Origin: Thalassoglobus polymorphus
Lineage (GTDB): Bacteria; Planctomycetota; Planctomycetia; Planctomycetales; Planctomycetaceae
Direction: 5' to 3'
Assembly: GCF_007744255.1 (NCBI RefSeq)
Contig: NZ_CP036267.1
Coordinates: 2,297,500 to 2,361,499, forward strand
Length of the DNA: 64,000 nt
A model generated the notes under the pieces. The model saw only the letters and a list, made by a program, of their open reading frames with translations. It was not told the DNA's origin and ran no database searches. The translations under genes were made by a program, and so were the position numbers. Shown here in pieces: positions 1 to 9,285 of this stretch; positions within the stretch are counted from its first letter, which is position 1; each line of letters starts with the position of its first letter.

Positions 1-628
1 CAGGATTTGCAATGCGTAGGCAAGGTACTCTGCGAGTTCGTCGACGCTCTTCTTTTCTTGTGGGTAGGAGTTCTCCATTGTTGCCGGGCTGATTTCGTCA
101 AACGGTCTCCCTGTTTTGAGATCAATCACGCGAGTATGTGTGATCATTTCTGGGTGAATATCCCAGTTAGGGACCATCAACTCGCGGACAAGTTTTAAAC
201 TCTGTTGCAATGCCTTTCTCGGCCAGCCTGGAAGTTCTCGATCGACCCAGCCGACACAAGAAGGATAGGGAACGATACTGTATTTCCCTTTCACGCCATT
301 CTCGGAACACCACTCTCCAAACTCTTGCACAAAGCTGTCCGGGATTTCACGTGGAAAGGTTTGCCACGGTTTCTGGTAGACAGCTCGGTCGGGGTAACAG
401 CTGTGGAATTGAGGAATACAGAAGTGCCCCATGTTGACCAGACAGGTCGAGTCGTCGATGATGAATGTCATCGGGATGCGATCACGAGGATACAGAGTTT
501 CGACCGCTGCGTCCTGTTGAGGTCGTTGTCCCAACGGCGATTGCGCGAAGAGCTGAGAGCCGAGTATACTGCTCGATGCAATGGCTGAGGATGTTTTCAA
601 AAACAGACGTCGATCACCATGCCACATT
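1..628 (-). CDS. Tat-type secreted protein, partial, apparent frameshift in signal peptide
   Basis: The gene runs off the left edge of the window, so only its N-terminal part is present. From an ATG at 621 one frame stays open to base 1 (207 codons): a signal-like stretch ending near LFAQS, then a Cys/Trp-rich body (FIIDDSTCLVNMGHFC, YSIVPYPSCVGW). A second ATG at 628 has a well-spaced GGAG and would read MWHGDRRLFLKT, a classic twin-arginine start, if the six-T run (coding strand) at 599-604 had five T. As written, the 628 frame stops early and the 621 start loses the RR pair. Either the base is a homopolymer sequencing error or the export signal is broken. I do not recognise the family. Confidence 0.7.
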
Positions 629-716
629 ACGTCGCTCCTTTTTGGTCCAGTTCTTGCGTTTCAATGTTTCACACTTTATGAGAGCGAAGAAAAATAAACG
701 ACCTGTCGGGGAAAAT

Positions 717-2108
717 TTATCGTTTCAAAAGTCTGGACAATGTTTGTTGAACCTCTTCTTCGCATGGACCGGTAAAAGACCAGGTTTGCTCATAACCGCC
801 TCGGTCGGTGTAGATGTGGTCCGGGCCAAAGTACCAGACTCCACATTCTCCGTAACCGGCGACGCAAACAAATGATGACTTGGGAGCGATCTGTTGTGCA
901 AAAAGTTGAAACTCTACGAATGGTTCCCCCGGCAAATTGATGAGATCAATCTCTCCAATTCGCATGCGAGACGCCTGCACCTTTCGGTCTGCCTGCAAGC
1001 AGTCTCGGAATGCCGTATACATCGCCGCTTTCAAGCGAGTCGAAAATCTCTGATTGGTTGCGAGTTGTTGCTCGAGCGCAACAGGGTGAAAGGGGCCGTC
1101 GTCCCGGGGAGTGAAGTTGACCGGGATCGACTGCCAATAAACTTCATCATTTGAGAGAGATGAGACATTCACAGTGACATCGGTCTGATGATCGTTGATT
1201 TTTTGTGTGCTGCGAAGCATTGCATCATGCAGGTTGGCTGACAATTGCTTTCTGGCTGCACGAGTTCCATCGTTGTATTTGCCAACAGTCACATTGCCGC
1301 CGCATCCATTGAAGTAGACTTGAAAGACCCCTGTTTCCTTTTCGAACCGCTCTCTTGCGATGCCGACGGTATCCCAACTGATGCGGGCATCGCCATAGAA
1401 ACTTTGCGGGTGAGTTGCGTAGTAGTGAAGCTGCGCGATGGAAGTCTCCCCATTGAAAAAGGTGACCGTACGTAGCCAGGGATCGATCAAACCTTCAGGG
1501 GCGTTTCGAATTGCAAGGTCACTGGTGAGACTTGACCGTACTCCAAGGCTCCCATTGTCTTGAGGGACGCGCCGGTTTGAGGCGACCTCACGGACCTCTG
1601 CACGCGTCCCAATAATTCTGCTGACCGATTGAAACTCTTCTTTGGCTTTGATGATTCCTTTCGATGCTCTGGACGCAATTTCTTCTGTGAATTGCTGATG
1701 TCGTTTCAATTCAGGACTTTCGTCACCGAATAAAACGCGCATCCCATCGGCGTCTAAAACGGGAGCGGTGTGCTGATGGAGTGACTGCAAAGCGACTTGG
1801 TGTAGTGACGTTCCCGCCGCTTGAGCCATTTTCGAACGAATCGTTTCGTCGCTTGAACCACATATCCCGCAATAATCAATCGCAGCGACGACAAATATCT
1901 CTTCGCCATTGCGAATCAGAACGCCTCGCATTTCGAGCGGGTGCTCGATGCTCTCGATTTTCTGCATGAACCCAACGCAAGGACCATCACCAATCGGCGG
2001 AGTGACATCGACGTGGAACGTTGCCAGTTGCAGGTCCGCAGCGAATGCAAAAGTGCATTGCAGACTGAAGGCGAAGAGCATCGAGAATAAGCGAATGTGA
2101 AAATTCAT
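717..2108 (-). CDS. Neutral/alkaline ceramidase-like secreted protein
   Basis: This 463-residue protein starts with a Sec-type signal peptide (hydrophobic about 8-23, ending at AFAA). The mature part opens with FHVDVTPPIGDGPCVGF and continues with RGVLIRNGEE and LHQVALQSLHQHTAPV, the pattern of the N-terminal domain of neutral/alkaline non-lysosomal ceramidases, where His residues in such segments bind zinc. It is shorter than full ceramidases, so it has only the N-terminal catalytic-type domain; this form is common in planctomycetes and the substrate is unknown. It sits about 90 bases upstream of the Tat-type gene and 72 bases downstream of the DinB gene, all on the same strand. Confidence 0.7.
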   Translation of the reverse strand: MNFHIRLFSMLFAFSLQCTFAFAADLQLATFHVDVTPPIGDGPCVGFMQKIESIEHPLEMRGVLIRNGEEIFVVAAIDYCGICGSSDETIRSKMAQAAGTSLHQVALQSLHQHTAPVLDADGMRVLFGDESPELKRHQQFTEEIASRASKGIIKAKEEFQSVSRIIGTRAEVREVASNRRVPQDNGSLGVRSSLTSDLAIRNAPEGLIDPWLRTVTFFNGETSIAQLHYYATHPQSFYGDARISWDTVGIARERFEKETGVFQVYFNGCGGNVTVGKYNDGTRAARKQLSANLHDAMLRSTQKINDHQTDVTVNVSSLSNDEVYWQSIPVNFTPRDDGPFHPVALEQQLATNQRFSTRLKAAMYTAFRDCLQADRKVQASRMRIGEIDLINLPGEPFVEFQLFAQQIAPKSSFVCVAGYGECGVWYFGPDHIYTDRGGYEQTWSFTGPCEEEVQQTLSRLLKR

Positions 2109-2180
2109 GGTGCGCTTCCGACGCGGGATCTCTGAGTGGTTCGTCTCTTACTGCGTTACAGCCAAGTCTCGACTGAACTC

Positions 2181-2681
2181 TTATTCATCGCCAGACGGTC
2201 CGTACATTCCGGGAACGGGAATGTCGTTCAAGCGGAGATAAACACAAAGATGTGCACGGTGGTGGATCGTGTGATTCAAGACCCATGTTCGGATGACGCC
2301 TGCTTTGGGCATGGTCAAGAGAGTTTGACCACCAGAGAGCAAGGACCACGACTTCGGGAATTCTTCGTCCGGCGTCGCTTTGATTCGTTCGATGGCTGCT
2401 GCAACATTGGCGTCGAATTGTTCGAGAATTTTCTGGCAACTTGTGAAAGTTTGAGATGAATGGGGTTCGCCATCGACAGGATTGATGTCCCACGAATCTT
2501 TGGTTAGCGTCCCTTCAACCCAACTTGAAATTTCGACAAGGTGCGAAGCGACCCATCCAATCGTGTTCGATTTTGGATGTGCTTTCCAATCCAGTTTGTC
2601 CTCTGGGATTCGTTCAAGCACTTTACGAGTCCCTGCCATTTCCTGTTGGAACTCTGGCAAAATTGATTCAGCGATACTCAT
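2181..2681 (-). CDS. DinB family protein
   Basis: A 166-residue cytosolic protein with the DinB/YfiT-like four-helix layout. His47 (VASHLVEI) and the cluster NHTIHHRAHL at 136-145 are the expected metal-binding histidines. Family members are putative metal-dependent enzymes, some being thiol S-transferases; the substrate cannot be told from sequence. First gene of a three-gene minus-strand run with the ceramidase-like and Tat-type genes; the 72-base gap makes co-transcription possible but not certain. Confidence 0.8.
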   Translation of the reverse strand: MSIAESILPEFQQEMAGTRKVLERIPEDKLDWKAHPKSNTIGWVASHLVEISSWVEGTLTKDSWDINPVDGEPHSSQTFTSCQKILEQFDANVAAAIERIKATPDEEFPKSWSLLSGGQTLLTMPKAGVIRTWVLNHTIHHRAHLCVYLRLNDIPVPGMYGPSGDE

Positions 2682-2955
2682 CAGTAATTCCTGTTAGTTA
2701 AGGTTGGGAGAGAGTCTAATCGGTCAACACTTATTAGATCAATTTCGTGCTTTCATTGCCGGTGAAGAGATCGCTCTCCACGAAAAAATCCTGAATTCCA
2801 CGAGGAGGAACAGTCACACCAGTTCAAACACTTCTCTTTAGTGCGGGCATTGCGAAGGCAACTTGATTAGCTGGCCTGATGGAATCAGTACCCTCCTCCT
2901 TGATTCAGAGTGCCATTCAAAATACTCTCCCTCATTCTTCAACCCAGAGAGACAA

Positions 2956-3759
2956 ATGGATACCAACGCGAATCAACAGCGATCGATTCAAGAGCGGCTG
3001 AACTTCGGTCTCGACGTTTCTGCTCAGGCAGAGGCGATCGTCATGAAATACTTTTTGAATGACAAATTGCAAGTCATGCTGAAAGGTGATCAATCTCCCG
3101 TGACTGTTGCAGATCGCGGAGCCGAAGAGTTCTTGCGAGGGAAAATCGCTCAGGAGTTTCCCGACGATGCGATTATGGGCGAAGAGTTCGGGGCACAAGA
3201 TGGAACCAGCGGATTCCGTTGGATCTTAGACCCAATTGATGGAACGAAATCGTTCATTCATGGTGTTCCATTGTTCGGAATGCTGGTTGGATTGCAGTTT
3301 GAAGGAGACTGCGTGGCTGGGATTTGTCGAATTCCTGCGACGAATGAGGTCGTCTATGCTCATCGTGGTGGCGGGGCCTGGTGGCAGCGAGGAGAGAGTG
3401 AACCTGTTCCAGCCAAAGTGAGTGACACATCAGAACTGAGTGAATCACTCTTCCTTTTCACAGCTGTCGAAGGCTGGCAGGAAATCGATCAATTCGAATT
3501 GCTGGGTGAGTTCTCAGCGAAGTGCCGACTGTCACGAAGTTGGGGCGATTGCTACGGACATATTCTGGTCGCCACCGGACGTGCGGATCTCATGGTTGAT
3601 CCGCTTCTCGCTGAATGGGATGCGGCAGCCCTGATTCCCATTGTTGAAGAAGCTGGTGGTGTTTTTATGGATTGGAAAGGCGAATCGACCGCACTTGGTG
3701 GAAATGGGATTTCAGTCAATCCTCACCTGAAAGATGCCGTCCTCGCGATGATTCAGTAG
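2956..3759 (+). CDS. Inositol monophosphatase-family phosphatase (histidinol-phosphatase-like)
   Basis: Mg-dependent phosphatase of the IMPase fold, 267 residues from the ATG at 2956. That start is preferred over an in-frame start at 2863 because the upstream 31 residues do not match the family. Metal-site motifs are clear: GEEFG at about 75-79, LDPIDGTKSF at 91-100, and WDAAALIPIVEEAGG near 210-225. The sequence resembles the HisN type of histidinol-phosphate phosphatase more than SuhB or CysQ, but no his genes are nearby, so the substrate is an inference. It is transcribed divergently from dinB and is followed about 140 bases later by mch. Confidence 0.85.
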   Translation: MDTNANQQRSIQERLNFGLDVSAQAEAIVMKYFLNDKLQVMLKGDQSPVTVADRGAEEFLRGKIAQEFPDDAIMGEEFGAQDGTSGFRWILDPIDGTKSFIHGVPLFGMLVGLQFEGDCVAGICRIPATNEVVYAHRGGGAWWQRGESEPVPAKVSDTSELSESLFLFTAVEGWQEIDQFELLGEFSAKCRLSRSWGDCYGHILVATGRADLMVDPLLAEWDAAALIPIVEEAGGVFMDWKGESTALGGNGISVNPHLKDAVLAMIQ

Positions 3760-3897
3760 TGCAATTTTATCGAACTGCTGTCTTCTTGGCTCAAAACTGT
3801 TAAAAACCATTTGAGAGAGACATTGTCCCGAGCAGGCGCCTGTACACTTCTCATGCACACTTCACACGTGCTCTGAAATAGCGATCAAGAACCTTTC

Positions 3898-4881
3898 ATG
3901 AATGACGATGATAGCGACCTTTTAGAATCCGATCCGATTTTGAATGACTCGACCTGGGATCTGGTTCACCAGATTCTCGGTAGTCTCGATGAACTTCGGG
4001 TTGAGCCGGTGGACTATGACGGTCCAGGGTTGATTCTCGACTTTGGCGTCGATGCGCCGGGAAGTCTGGCAGCTGGTTTAGCCTTGGCAGAAGTCTGTAC
4101 GGCTGGGCTGGCGGACATTTCAATTGTCCCGGGGGAGATGGGCGGCTTAGGGTGGCCACAACTCTTTGTTCAATCAGACGATCCCGTCGAAGCCTGTCTG
4201 TTCAGTCAATATGCAGGTTGGCAAATTGCTGTTGGGGAATATTTCGCGATGGGAAGCGGTCCCATGCGGGCAGCGGCCAACAAGGAAGAACTCTTCGAGA
4301 AACTTGGCTACAACGAAGAGGCATTCGGAGTTGTCGGCGTGCTGGAAAGTGGTCAGCTTCCAACTGCTGAGGCTGTCGAAGAGATCGCAAGTTCTTGTAA
4401 TGTCGATCCAGACCAGGTTGCACTTTTGGTTGCCCCGACAGCCAGCATTGCGGGCAACATGCAAGTGATTGCCCGAAGCGTCGAGACGTCGTTACATAAG
4501 TTGCTCGAGTTGGGGTTCGATGTCGGAAGAATCGAATCGGCGTGCGGCTCGGCTCCCATTTCACCGGTCGCAAAAGACGATCTCACCGGGATTGGGCTCA
4601 CGAATGATGCGATTTTGTATGGGGGGCGGGTGACGCTCTGGGTCAATGGAGATGATGACTCGATTCGCGAGATCGGTCCTGAGGTGCCTTCGTCGGCCTC
4701 ACCTATTTACGGGAAGCCGTTTCTGGAGATTTTCGAAGCGGCAGATCGAGATTTTTACAAGATTGACCCCAATCTTTTTAGCCCGGCAGAAATTTTGATT
4801 CACAACGTTCAGACCGGTTCGGCATTTCATTTTGGTGGAATTGATCATAGCGTGTTGAAGAAGTCGTTCGGTTTGGAGTAA
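3898..4881 (+). CDS. mch: Methenyltetrahydromethanopterin cyclohydrolase
   Basis: Interconverts 5,10-methenyl-H4MPT and 5-formyl-H4MPT in tetrahydromethanopterin-linked C1 metabolism; a soluble cytosolic enzyme. The 327 residues match the usual family length. Supporting blocks are LAEVCTAGLADIS, the GSGPMRAAA segment near 121-129, the APTASIAGNMQVIARSVET stretch and ESACGSAPISPVAKDD followed by TNDAILYGG. H4MPT enzymes are a known planctomycete trait, shared with methylotrophs and methanogens, and serve mainly formaldehyde oxidation and detoxification. No other H4MPT genes are in the window, but a membrane protein and moeA follow on the same strand. Confidence 0.93.
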   Translation: MNDDDSDLLESDPILNDSTWDLVHQILGSLDELRVEPVDYDGPGLILDFGVDAPGSLAAGLALAEVCTAGLADISIVPGEMGGLGWPQLFVQSDDPVEACLFSQYAGWQIAVGEYFAMGSGPMRAAANKEELFEKLGYNEEAFGVVGVLESGQLPTAEAVEEIASSCNVDPDQVALLVAPTASIAGNMQVIARSVETSLHKLLELGFDVGRIESACGSAPISPVAKDDLTGIGLTNDAILYGGRVTLWVNGDDDSIREIGPEVPSSASPIYGKPFLEIFEAADRDFYKIDPNLFSPAEILIHNVQTGSAFHFGGIDHSVLKKSFGLE

Positions 4882-5000
4882 TGTTAAGCATCTTGATGCA
4901 AATGATCGCGTGAAATTCGGAACACCAGGAACAATGTTCTCGTGATACGGAGTTCCCGAAATACGGATTCACCTTGTCGAATTATTGAGCAGGAAAGACT

Positions 5001-5933
5001 TTGGCAGAGACTGCATCTATTCCGGAAAGTAATCGAGATTTTTCAAAAGCCTGGGCGGTTTTTGGATTGGTCTTCGCCTGCTGGTTGCTGTATCAAGCGA
5101 TCTTTGTCGGGGCCGGATCGGCGTACGTCACAGAGCTGGACGGTCAGTATTTTAATGCAACGCACAACGATTACGTCACCGGTTCGGCAGTTTACAGCCC
5201 AGTTCGCTCCTTAGGGATTTGGGTCTCTGCCTTTCTGACCCTATGTGTGTTTTCATTTTTGTACCGAGACAATCCATTTTACAAATTTTCTGAGTCGATT
5301 TTTGTGGGCATCTCAGCCGGTTACTGGATGGTGATCGGATTCTGGACGGTCGTGATTCCTAATCTGTTCGGCAAGATTTGGCCGAAATGGATTCAATCCT
5401 GGGCAATGCCGGGAGCTCCGACTGTCCGTGATGAAAACTGGTGGATGTATTTGATTCCGCTCATCCTCGGTGGCATGCTGCTTTGGCGACTCTCTCCACG
5501 TGGAGCATGGATTGCTCGCTGGCCGCTTGCTTTTATTATTGGTTCGACGGCAGGAATCCGGCTGGTTGGTTTTATTCAAGCCGACTTTCTCAGTCAGATT
5601 CGAAGCACAATTAAGCCGGTGATTGTCGTTCCTGAAGTCAGCGACGCCGTTGGCACAGTCGCTTCAGTTTCTCCGTTCTGGCAGAGTGTGCAAAACCTGC
5701 TACTTGTTCTCTCCGTTCTGTCAGCGGTCGTGTATTTCTTCTTTTCGATTGAACATACCGGGTTCGTCGGGCACGTTTCCAGAGTGGGCATCTGGGTGCT
5801 GATGGTCACCTTCGGAGCTGCGTTCGGCTATACAGTGATGGGCAGAATCGCACTGCTGGCGATTCGATTTGAGTTTCTGTTTGATGACTGGCTGTGGCTC
5901 ATCGACCCGACAAATAACCGCCTTGGCGTATAA
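5001..5933 (+). CDS. Polytopic membrane protein of unknown function
   Basis: A 310-residue inner-membrane protein with about seven hydrophobic segments (roughly 20-40, 70-88, 103-125, 148-163, 175-192, 229-249 and 260-285). It starts at a TTG placed after AGGAAAGAC, a good ribosome-binding site; no ATG gives a better start. It contains several Trp-rich turns (GFWTVVIPNLFGKIWPKW) and no enzyme motif I recognise. It lies 120 bases after mch, and its stop is only 17-26 bases before moeA, so it very likely shares a transcript with moeA. Function unknown. Confidence 0.8.
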   Translation: MAETASIPESNRDFSKAWAVFGLVFACWLLYQAIFVGAGSAYVTELDGQYFNATHNDYVTGSAVYSPVRSLGIWVSAFLTLCVFSFLYRDNPFYKFSESIFVGISAGYWMVIGFWTVVIPNLFGKIWPKWIQSWAMPGAPTVRDENWWMYLIPLILGGMLLWRLSPRGAWIARWPLAFIIGSTAGIRLVGFIQADFLSQIRSTIKPVIVVPEVSDAVGTVASVSPFWQSVQNLLLVLSVLSAVVYFFFSIEHTGFVGHVSRVGIWVLMVTFGAAFGYTVMGRIALLAIRFEFLFDDWLWLIDPTNNRLGV

Positions 5934-5959
5934 CGTCTGAGGTTAGAGAAGTGCTACCG

Positions 5960-7213
5960 ATGTTGAATGTCGACCAAGCTCTGGGTTTAATCAGAGAAAC
6001 AGTTTCCTCGGCTCCCAAGCAAGCAAGTTCATTGTTAGATGCTTTGGGGAGTCGACTCGCTGAGAAGATTGTCTGTCCCGAAGATTCTCCTCCGTTTGAC
6101 AAGTCGATGATGGACGGCTTCGCAGTGCGCAGTTCTGACTTGAGAATCGGCGAAATTGAATTTTCTAAAATTGGCGAACTGGCAGCTGGCCACGAGTCAA
6201 CGCTCTCAATTGGCTCGGGACAAACCATTCAAATTATGACCGGTGCTCCGATTCCAGAAGGAGCAGATGTGGTCATTCCGGTAGAACAATCGAGAGAGCT
6301 TGGCGACTCACGAATTTGCCTGACCTTGGAAAGTGAAGTGGCATCTGGACGCAACATCCTTCGCCAAGGGACTAACATGCGAGTGGATGAGGATGTCATC
6401 GCGTCGGGTCAACTGATTCGCCCTCAGGAGATAGCATTGTTGGCGGAGATGGGGCTGGCACATGTTCCTGTTTACCCCAAACCTTCTGTTGCAATTCTGG
6501 CGACGGGAGACGAATTGGTCCCCGTCGATGCAACACCGGGCCCGGGGCAAATTCGCAACTCCAACGCCTTGATGCTCGCACAACAAGTGAGCGCTGCCGG
6601 GGCTGTGCCGGAGATTCTTGATATCGCCAGAGACAACCGCGAAGACCTGCGAGCCAAAATCCAGCAAGGTTTGCAGGCGGATTTTCTCTGTCTTTCGGGG
6701 GGAGTCTCAGCCGGGAAACTGGACCTGGTTCCATCAGAACTCGAAAGAGCAGGCGTCAGAAAAGTCTTTCACAAAGTCGCCATGAAACCGGGAAAACCGA
6801 TTTGGTTCGGAAAACGTGAAACTGAACCGGCTTCAGAGTGCTATGTCTTCGGACTGCCCGGAAACCCTGTCAGCAGTATGGTTTGCTTCGAACTCTTCGT
6901 GCGTACTGCCCTTCAAAAATTCTCAGGAAGCCCAAATGCTTCGCCACAATTGCTGGAAGCAGAGTTAACGAAAAAGTTCGAGCAGCGAGGGGATCGTGAT
7001 GTCTGGTTTCCATCGATTGTGGAAGCCGACTCGAATAAACTCCATTTGACGCCGACGAACTGGAAAGGCTCATCAGATTTGCGATCAACGATTCTCGCCA
7101 ATTGTAGTGCCTTGTTTCCAGCTGGGATTCACACTTTTCAGAGGGGAGAGACTGTTCAGGTACTGCTCTGGTCTGGGAGTCGTATTGAGCCTAAACTGAC
7201 GCACAATTCATAA
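5960..7213 (+). CDS. moeA: Molybdopterin molybdenumtransferase MoeA
   Basis: Inserts molybdate into adenylylated molybdopterin in the last step of molybdenum cofactor synthesis. Family blocks appear in order: MMDGFAVR, TGAPIPEGADVVIPVE, ILATGDELV, GQIRNSN, LSGGVSAGKLDLVP, VAMKPGKPIWFG and FGLPGNPVSS. About 417 residues, normal for the family. The ATG at 5960 has GAGAA about 9 bases upstream and is preferred; a GTG at 5951 is possible. The short gap to the upstream membrane gene suggests an operon. No other Moco synthesis gene is nearby. Confidence 0.95.
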   Translation: MLNVDQALGLIRETVSSAPKQASSLLDALGSRLAEKIVCPEDSPPFDKSMMDGFAVRSSDLRIGEIEFSKIGELAAGHESTLSIGSGQTIQIMTGAPIPEGADVVIPVEQSRELGDSRICLTLESEVASGRNILRQGTNMRVDEDVIASGQLIRPQEIALLAEMGLAHVPVYPKPSVAILATGDELVPVDATPGPGQIRNSNALMLAQQVSAAGAVPEILDIARDNREDLRAKIQQGLQADFLCLSGGVSAGKLDLVPSELERAGVRKVFHKVAMKPGKPIWFGKRETEPASECYVFGLPGNPVSSMVCFELFVRTALQKFSGSPNASPQLLEAELTKKFEQRGDRDVWFPSIVEADSNKLHLTPTNWKGSSDLRSTILANCSALFPAGIHTFQRGETVQVLLWSGSRIEPKLTHNS

Positions 7214-7218
7214 TAGAG

Positions 7219-7294
7219 CTGATCCTGAATTCTGAAATTGCTCTCTCAAGCATTGAGAAAAGTGGTGATTCCAGAGGTTTTCGGACTGGTTCTA
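7219..7294 (+). repeat. R2 dispersed repeat, copy 1
   Basis: Part of a family of about 75-base intergenic repeats. It runs from GATCCTGAATTCTG through CTCTCAAGCATTGAG (stem CTCAA/TTGAG) to CCAGAGGTTTTCGGACTGGT. It closely matches the copies at 32507 and 19064, and the reverse complement of the one at 45446. Confidence 0.8.
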
Positions 7295-7327
7295 GTTTTC
7301 TTGAAGTCGATTCAGGAAAGCGAACGC

Positions 7328-7356
7328 AAACTGGAGCAAATTATTGCTCCCGGTTT
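7328..7356. repeat. Hairpin resembling an R1 repeat end
   Basis: Inverted repeat GGAGCAA-ATTA-TTGCTCC at 7333-7350, extended by AAACT/GGTTT pairs. The tip resembles the palindromic ends of R1 repeats (AGAGCAAATTGCTCT at 9408). It lies just downstream of an R2 copy, as the R1 copy at 32583 does. There is no T-run, so it is not an obvious terminator. Confidence 0.5.
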
Positions 7357-7411
7357 ATGAATAGAATTCAAATTGACGTACCTGTAATCATCATCAGCAG
7401 AAACTCATGCC

Positions 7412-9259
7412 ATGGACGACATGACCGCTTCGAAAGAGACAGCCAACGCTCCAGCCGGGGCTGCACAGGGCGAACGCATTGAGAAAATCATCTCTGCTGG
7501 TCGTCATACGCGTCCTGGTGGGTGGGGAACTGTCGTTCTCATTTCAATCTCTGCCTGCTTAACATGGGCGTCGTTTACTCCCGTCGATGTGGGACCGCTG
7601 GCGTGGGTCTGTCTGGTTCCACTGCTGATGCTCGCACGGATTGAACATCGTACGAGTCGGATGTACCGAAGTTTGTACGTCGTTGGTTTTGTGATGTGGC
7701 TCATCACTTTGCAATGGATGCGGCTCGGCGATCCTTTGATGTATTTTGCATTGCTGGCTCTCTCAGCGTACATGGCTTTTTTCTGGCCGATCTTTATCGC
7801 CCTCACTCGCAGTGCTGTGTGGAGATATCGCACACCTTTGTACATAGCAGCGCCCGTCTTCTGGGTGGGGCTTGAATATTTGAGAGCCTATTTGATTTCT
7901 GGATTCTCGTGGTATTACATCGGTCATACGCAACACAACTGGGTGGAGATCATCCAGGTCAGTGACATTTTTGGAGCGTATGGAGTGAGCTTTCTTGTTG
8001 TGATGGCAAATGCAGCCATCGCTCAGGCAATACCGCTTTCGTGGATTAGCAAGTTCCGACTTACCAGTGCTGAAAGTCTGGCAGCGGATGACGCAACGCC
8101 TCCACGTCGTCGATTTCAAGGAGTTGTCGTTTCTGTTGTCCTGGTCGGGATTGCACTTGGCTATGGAGTGATGAGGCGCAACCAGTCTGAGTTTACGCCG
8201 GGACCACGAGTCTCTCTGATTCAAGGAAATTTTCCTGCGTCACTCAAATCTGACCGGGAACAATGGGGCGAGATCTATCAGACTCACAATACCCTCACAG
8301 GACTCACGGTTCCGTATCAGCCTGATGTCATCATCTGGCCGGAAGCGATGTTCCGTTACCCGATGATGGAATACGACAAGACGATGTCCGATGATGAACT
8401 GGACACCGTTCATCCTATGCTTCGTACTGAAGACTGGAAAAACCGCAACTCGCAAGACTCACTTGTTGGACTCTCAGAGAAAACGGATGCGGCACTTGTC
8501 ATCGGAATTATTGTCGCAGATGCGACGCGGGAAGGGGTTCAAAACTACAACTCTGCGGTGTTTGTTGAGCCGGATGGAGGGCTGCAAAACCGTTACGATA
8601 AAATTCATCGCGTTCCCTTTGGCGAGTATATTCCATTTCAAAGTCAGCTCAAAAACGTGCCGATCATTGGGAGTCTTGCCCCCATGCGAGGTGAATACGG
8701 AATCGATGCCGGAAGCACTGTTGAAGTCTTTGAACACAAGGACTGGCGAATCCTTCCCACGATCTGCTTTGAAGATACCGTTCCGCATCTGGTGCGAGGA
8801 ATGGTGAACTCCGCTTCTGACTCAGAGAAAAATCAAGTCGATTTACTCGTGAATCTGACAAACGATGGCTGGTTTCATGGTTCCAGCGAATTGGATCAAC
8901 ATCTGATTACGAGTTCGTTTCGGGCTGTTGAAACTCGGACGCCAATTGTGCGGGCTGTGAACACTGGAATCTCTGCGATCATCGACGGTGACGGTGTCAT
9001 TCGCGATCCAGAATACTTTATTGATCTGGATGCGAAGCTTGAAGATGTTGCTCCACGTGAATCGATGCGAGATCCCAAAACCGGCAAGTTCTATCGCCAG
9101 CTCAACTGTGCACTCGTCGCTGACGTTCCTATCGATGATCGAACGAGTCTTTACGTCCGATTCGGAGACTGGTTCGCTGCCATGTGTCTTGTCGCAACAA
9201 TCGCAGTGGCGATTCAACTTTTGCCGCTGTTGCGTAAGCGTTCACAAGGTACAAGTTAG
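7412..9259 (+). CDS. lnt: Apolipoprotein N-acyltransferase
   Basis: Transfers the third acyl chain from phospholipid to the N-terminal Cys of lipoproteins at the inner membrane. The N-terminal half has multiple membrane segments (about 40-250). The second half is a nitrilase-type domain with the catalytic triad in place: Glu311 (IWPEAMFRYP), Lys397 (RYDKIHRVPFGEYIPF) and Cys452 (TICFEDTVP). Length (615) is somewhat above the roughly 510 of E. coli because of an N-terminal cytosolic extension and longer loops. A second ATG 9 bases downstream is also possible. Lipoprotein candidates exist in this window, for example at 27756. Confidence 0.93.
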   Translation: MDDMTASKETANAPAGAAQGERIEKIISAGRHTRPGGWGTVVLISISACLTWASFTPVDVGPLAWVCLVPLLMLARIEHRTSRMYRSLYVVGFVMWLITLQWMRLGDPLMYFALLALSAYMAFFWPIFIALTRSAVWRYRTPLYIAAPVFWVGLEYLRAYLISGFSWYYIGHTQHNWVEIIQVSDIFGAYGVSFLVVMANAAIAQAIPLSWISKFRLTSAESLAADDATPPRRRFQGVVVSVVLVGIALGYGVMRRNQSEFTPGPRVSLIQGNFPASLKSDREQWGEIYQTHNTLTGLTVPYQPDVIIWPEAMFRYPMMEYDKTMSDDELDTVHPMLRTEDWKNRNSQDSLVGLSEKTDAALVIGIIVADATREGVQNYNSAVFVEPDGGLQNRYDKIHRVPFGEYIPFQSQLKNVPIIGSLAPMRGEYGIDAGSTVEVFEHKDWRILPTICFEDTVPHLVRGMVNSASDSEKNQVDLLVNLTNDGWFHGSSELDQHLITSSFRAVETRTPIVRAVNTGISAIIDGDGVIRDPEYFIDLDAKLEDVAPRESMRDPKTGKFYRQLNCALVADVPIDDRTSLYVRFGDWFAAMCLVATIAVAIQLLPLLRKRSQGTS

Positions 9260-9285
9260 AGTCGTTTTTGCATTGATGTTCGGGT

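Noticed and set aside
205-875. Plus-strand open frames at the left edge
   Set aside because: They lie opposite the Tat-type gene and the 3' end of the ceramidase-like gene, both of which have clear signal peptides or motifs; the plus-strand frames show no family pattern.
2755-2812. Possible worn R1 repeat (CCGGTGAAGAG, CTCTCCACGA)
   Set aside because: Only two short blocks match, and the core is lost, so it is not separable from chance.
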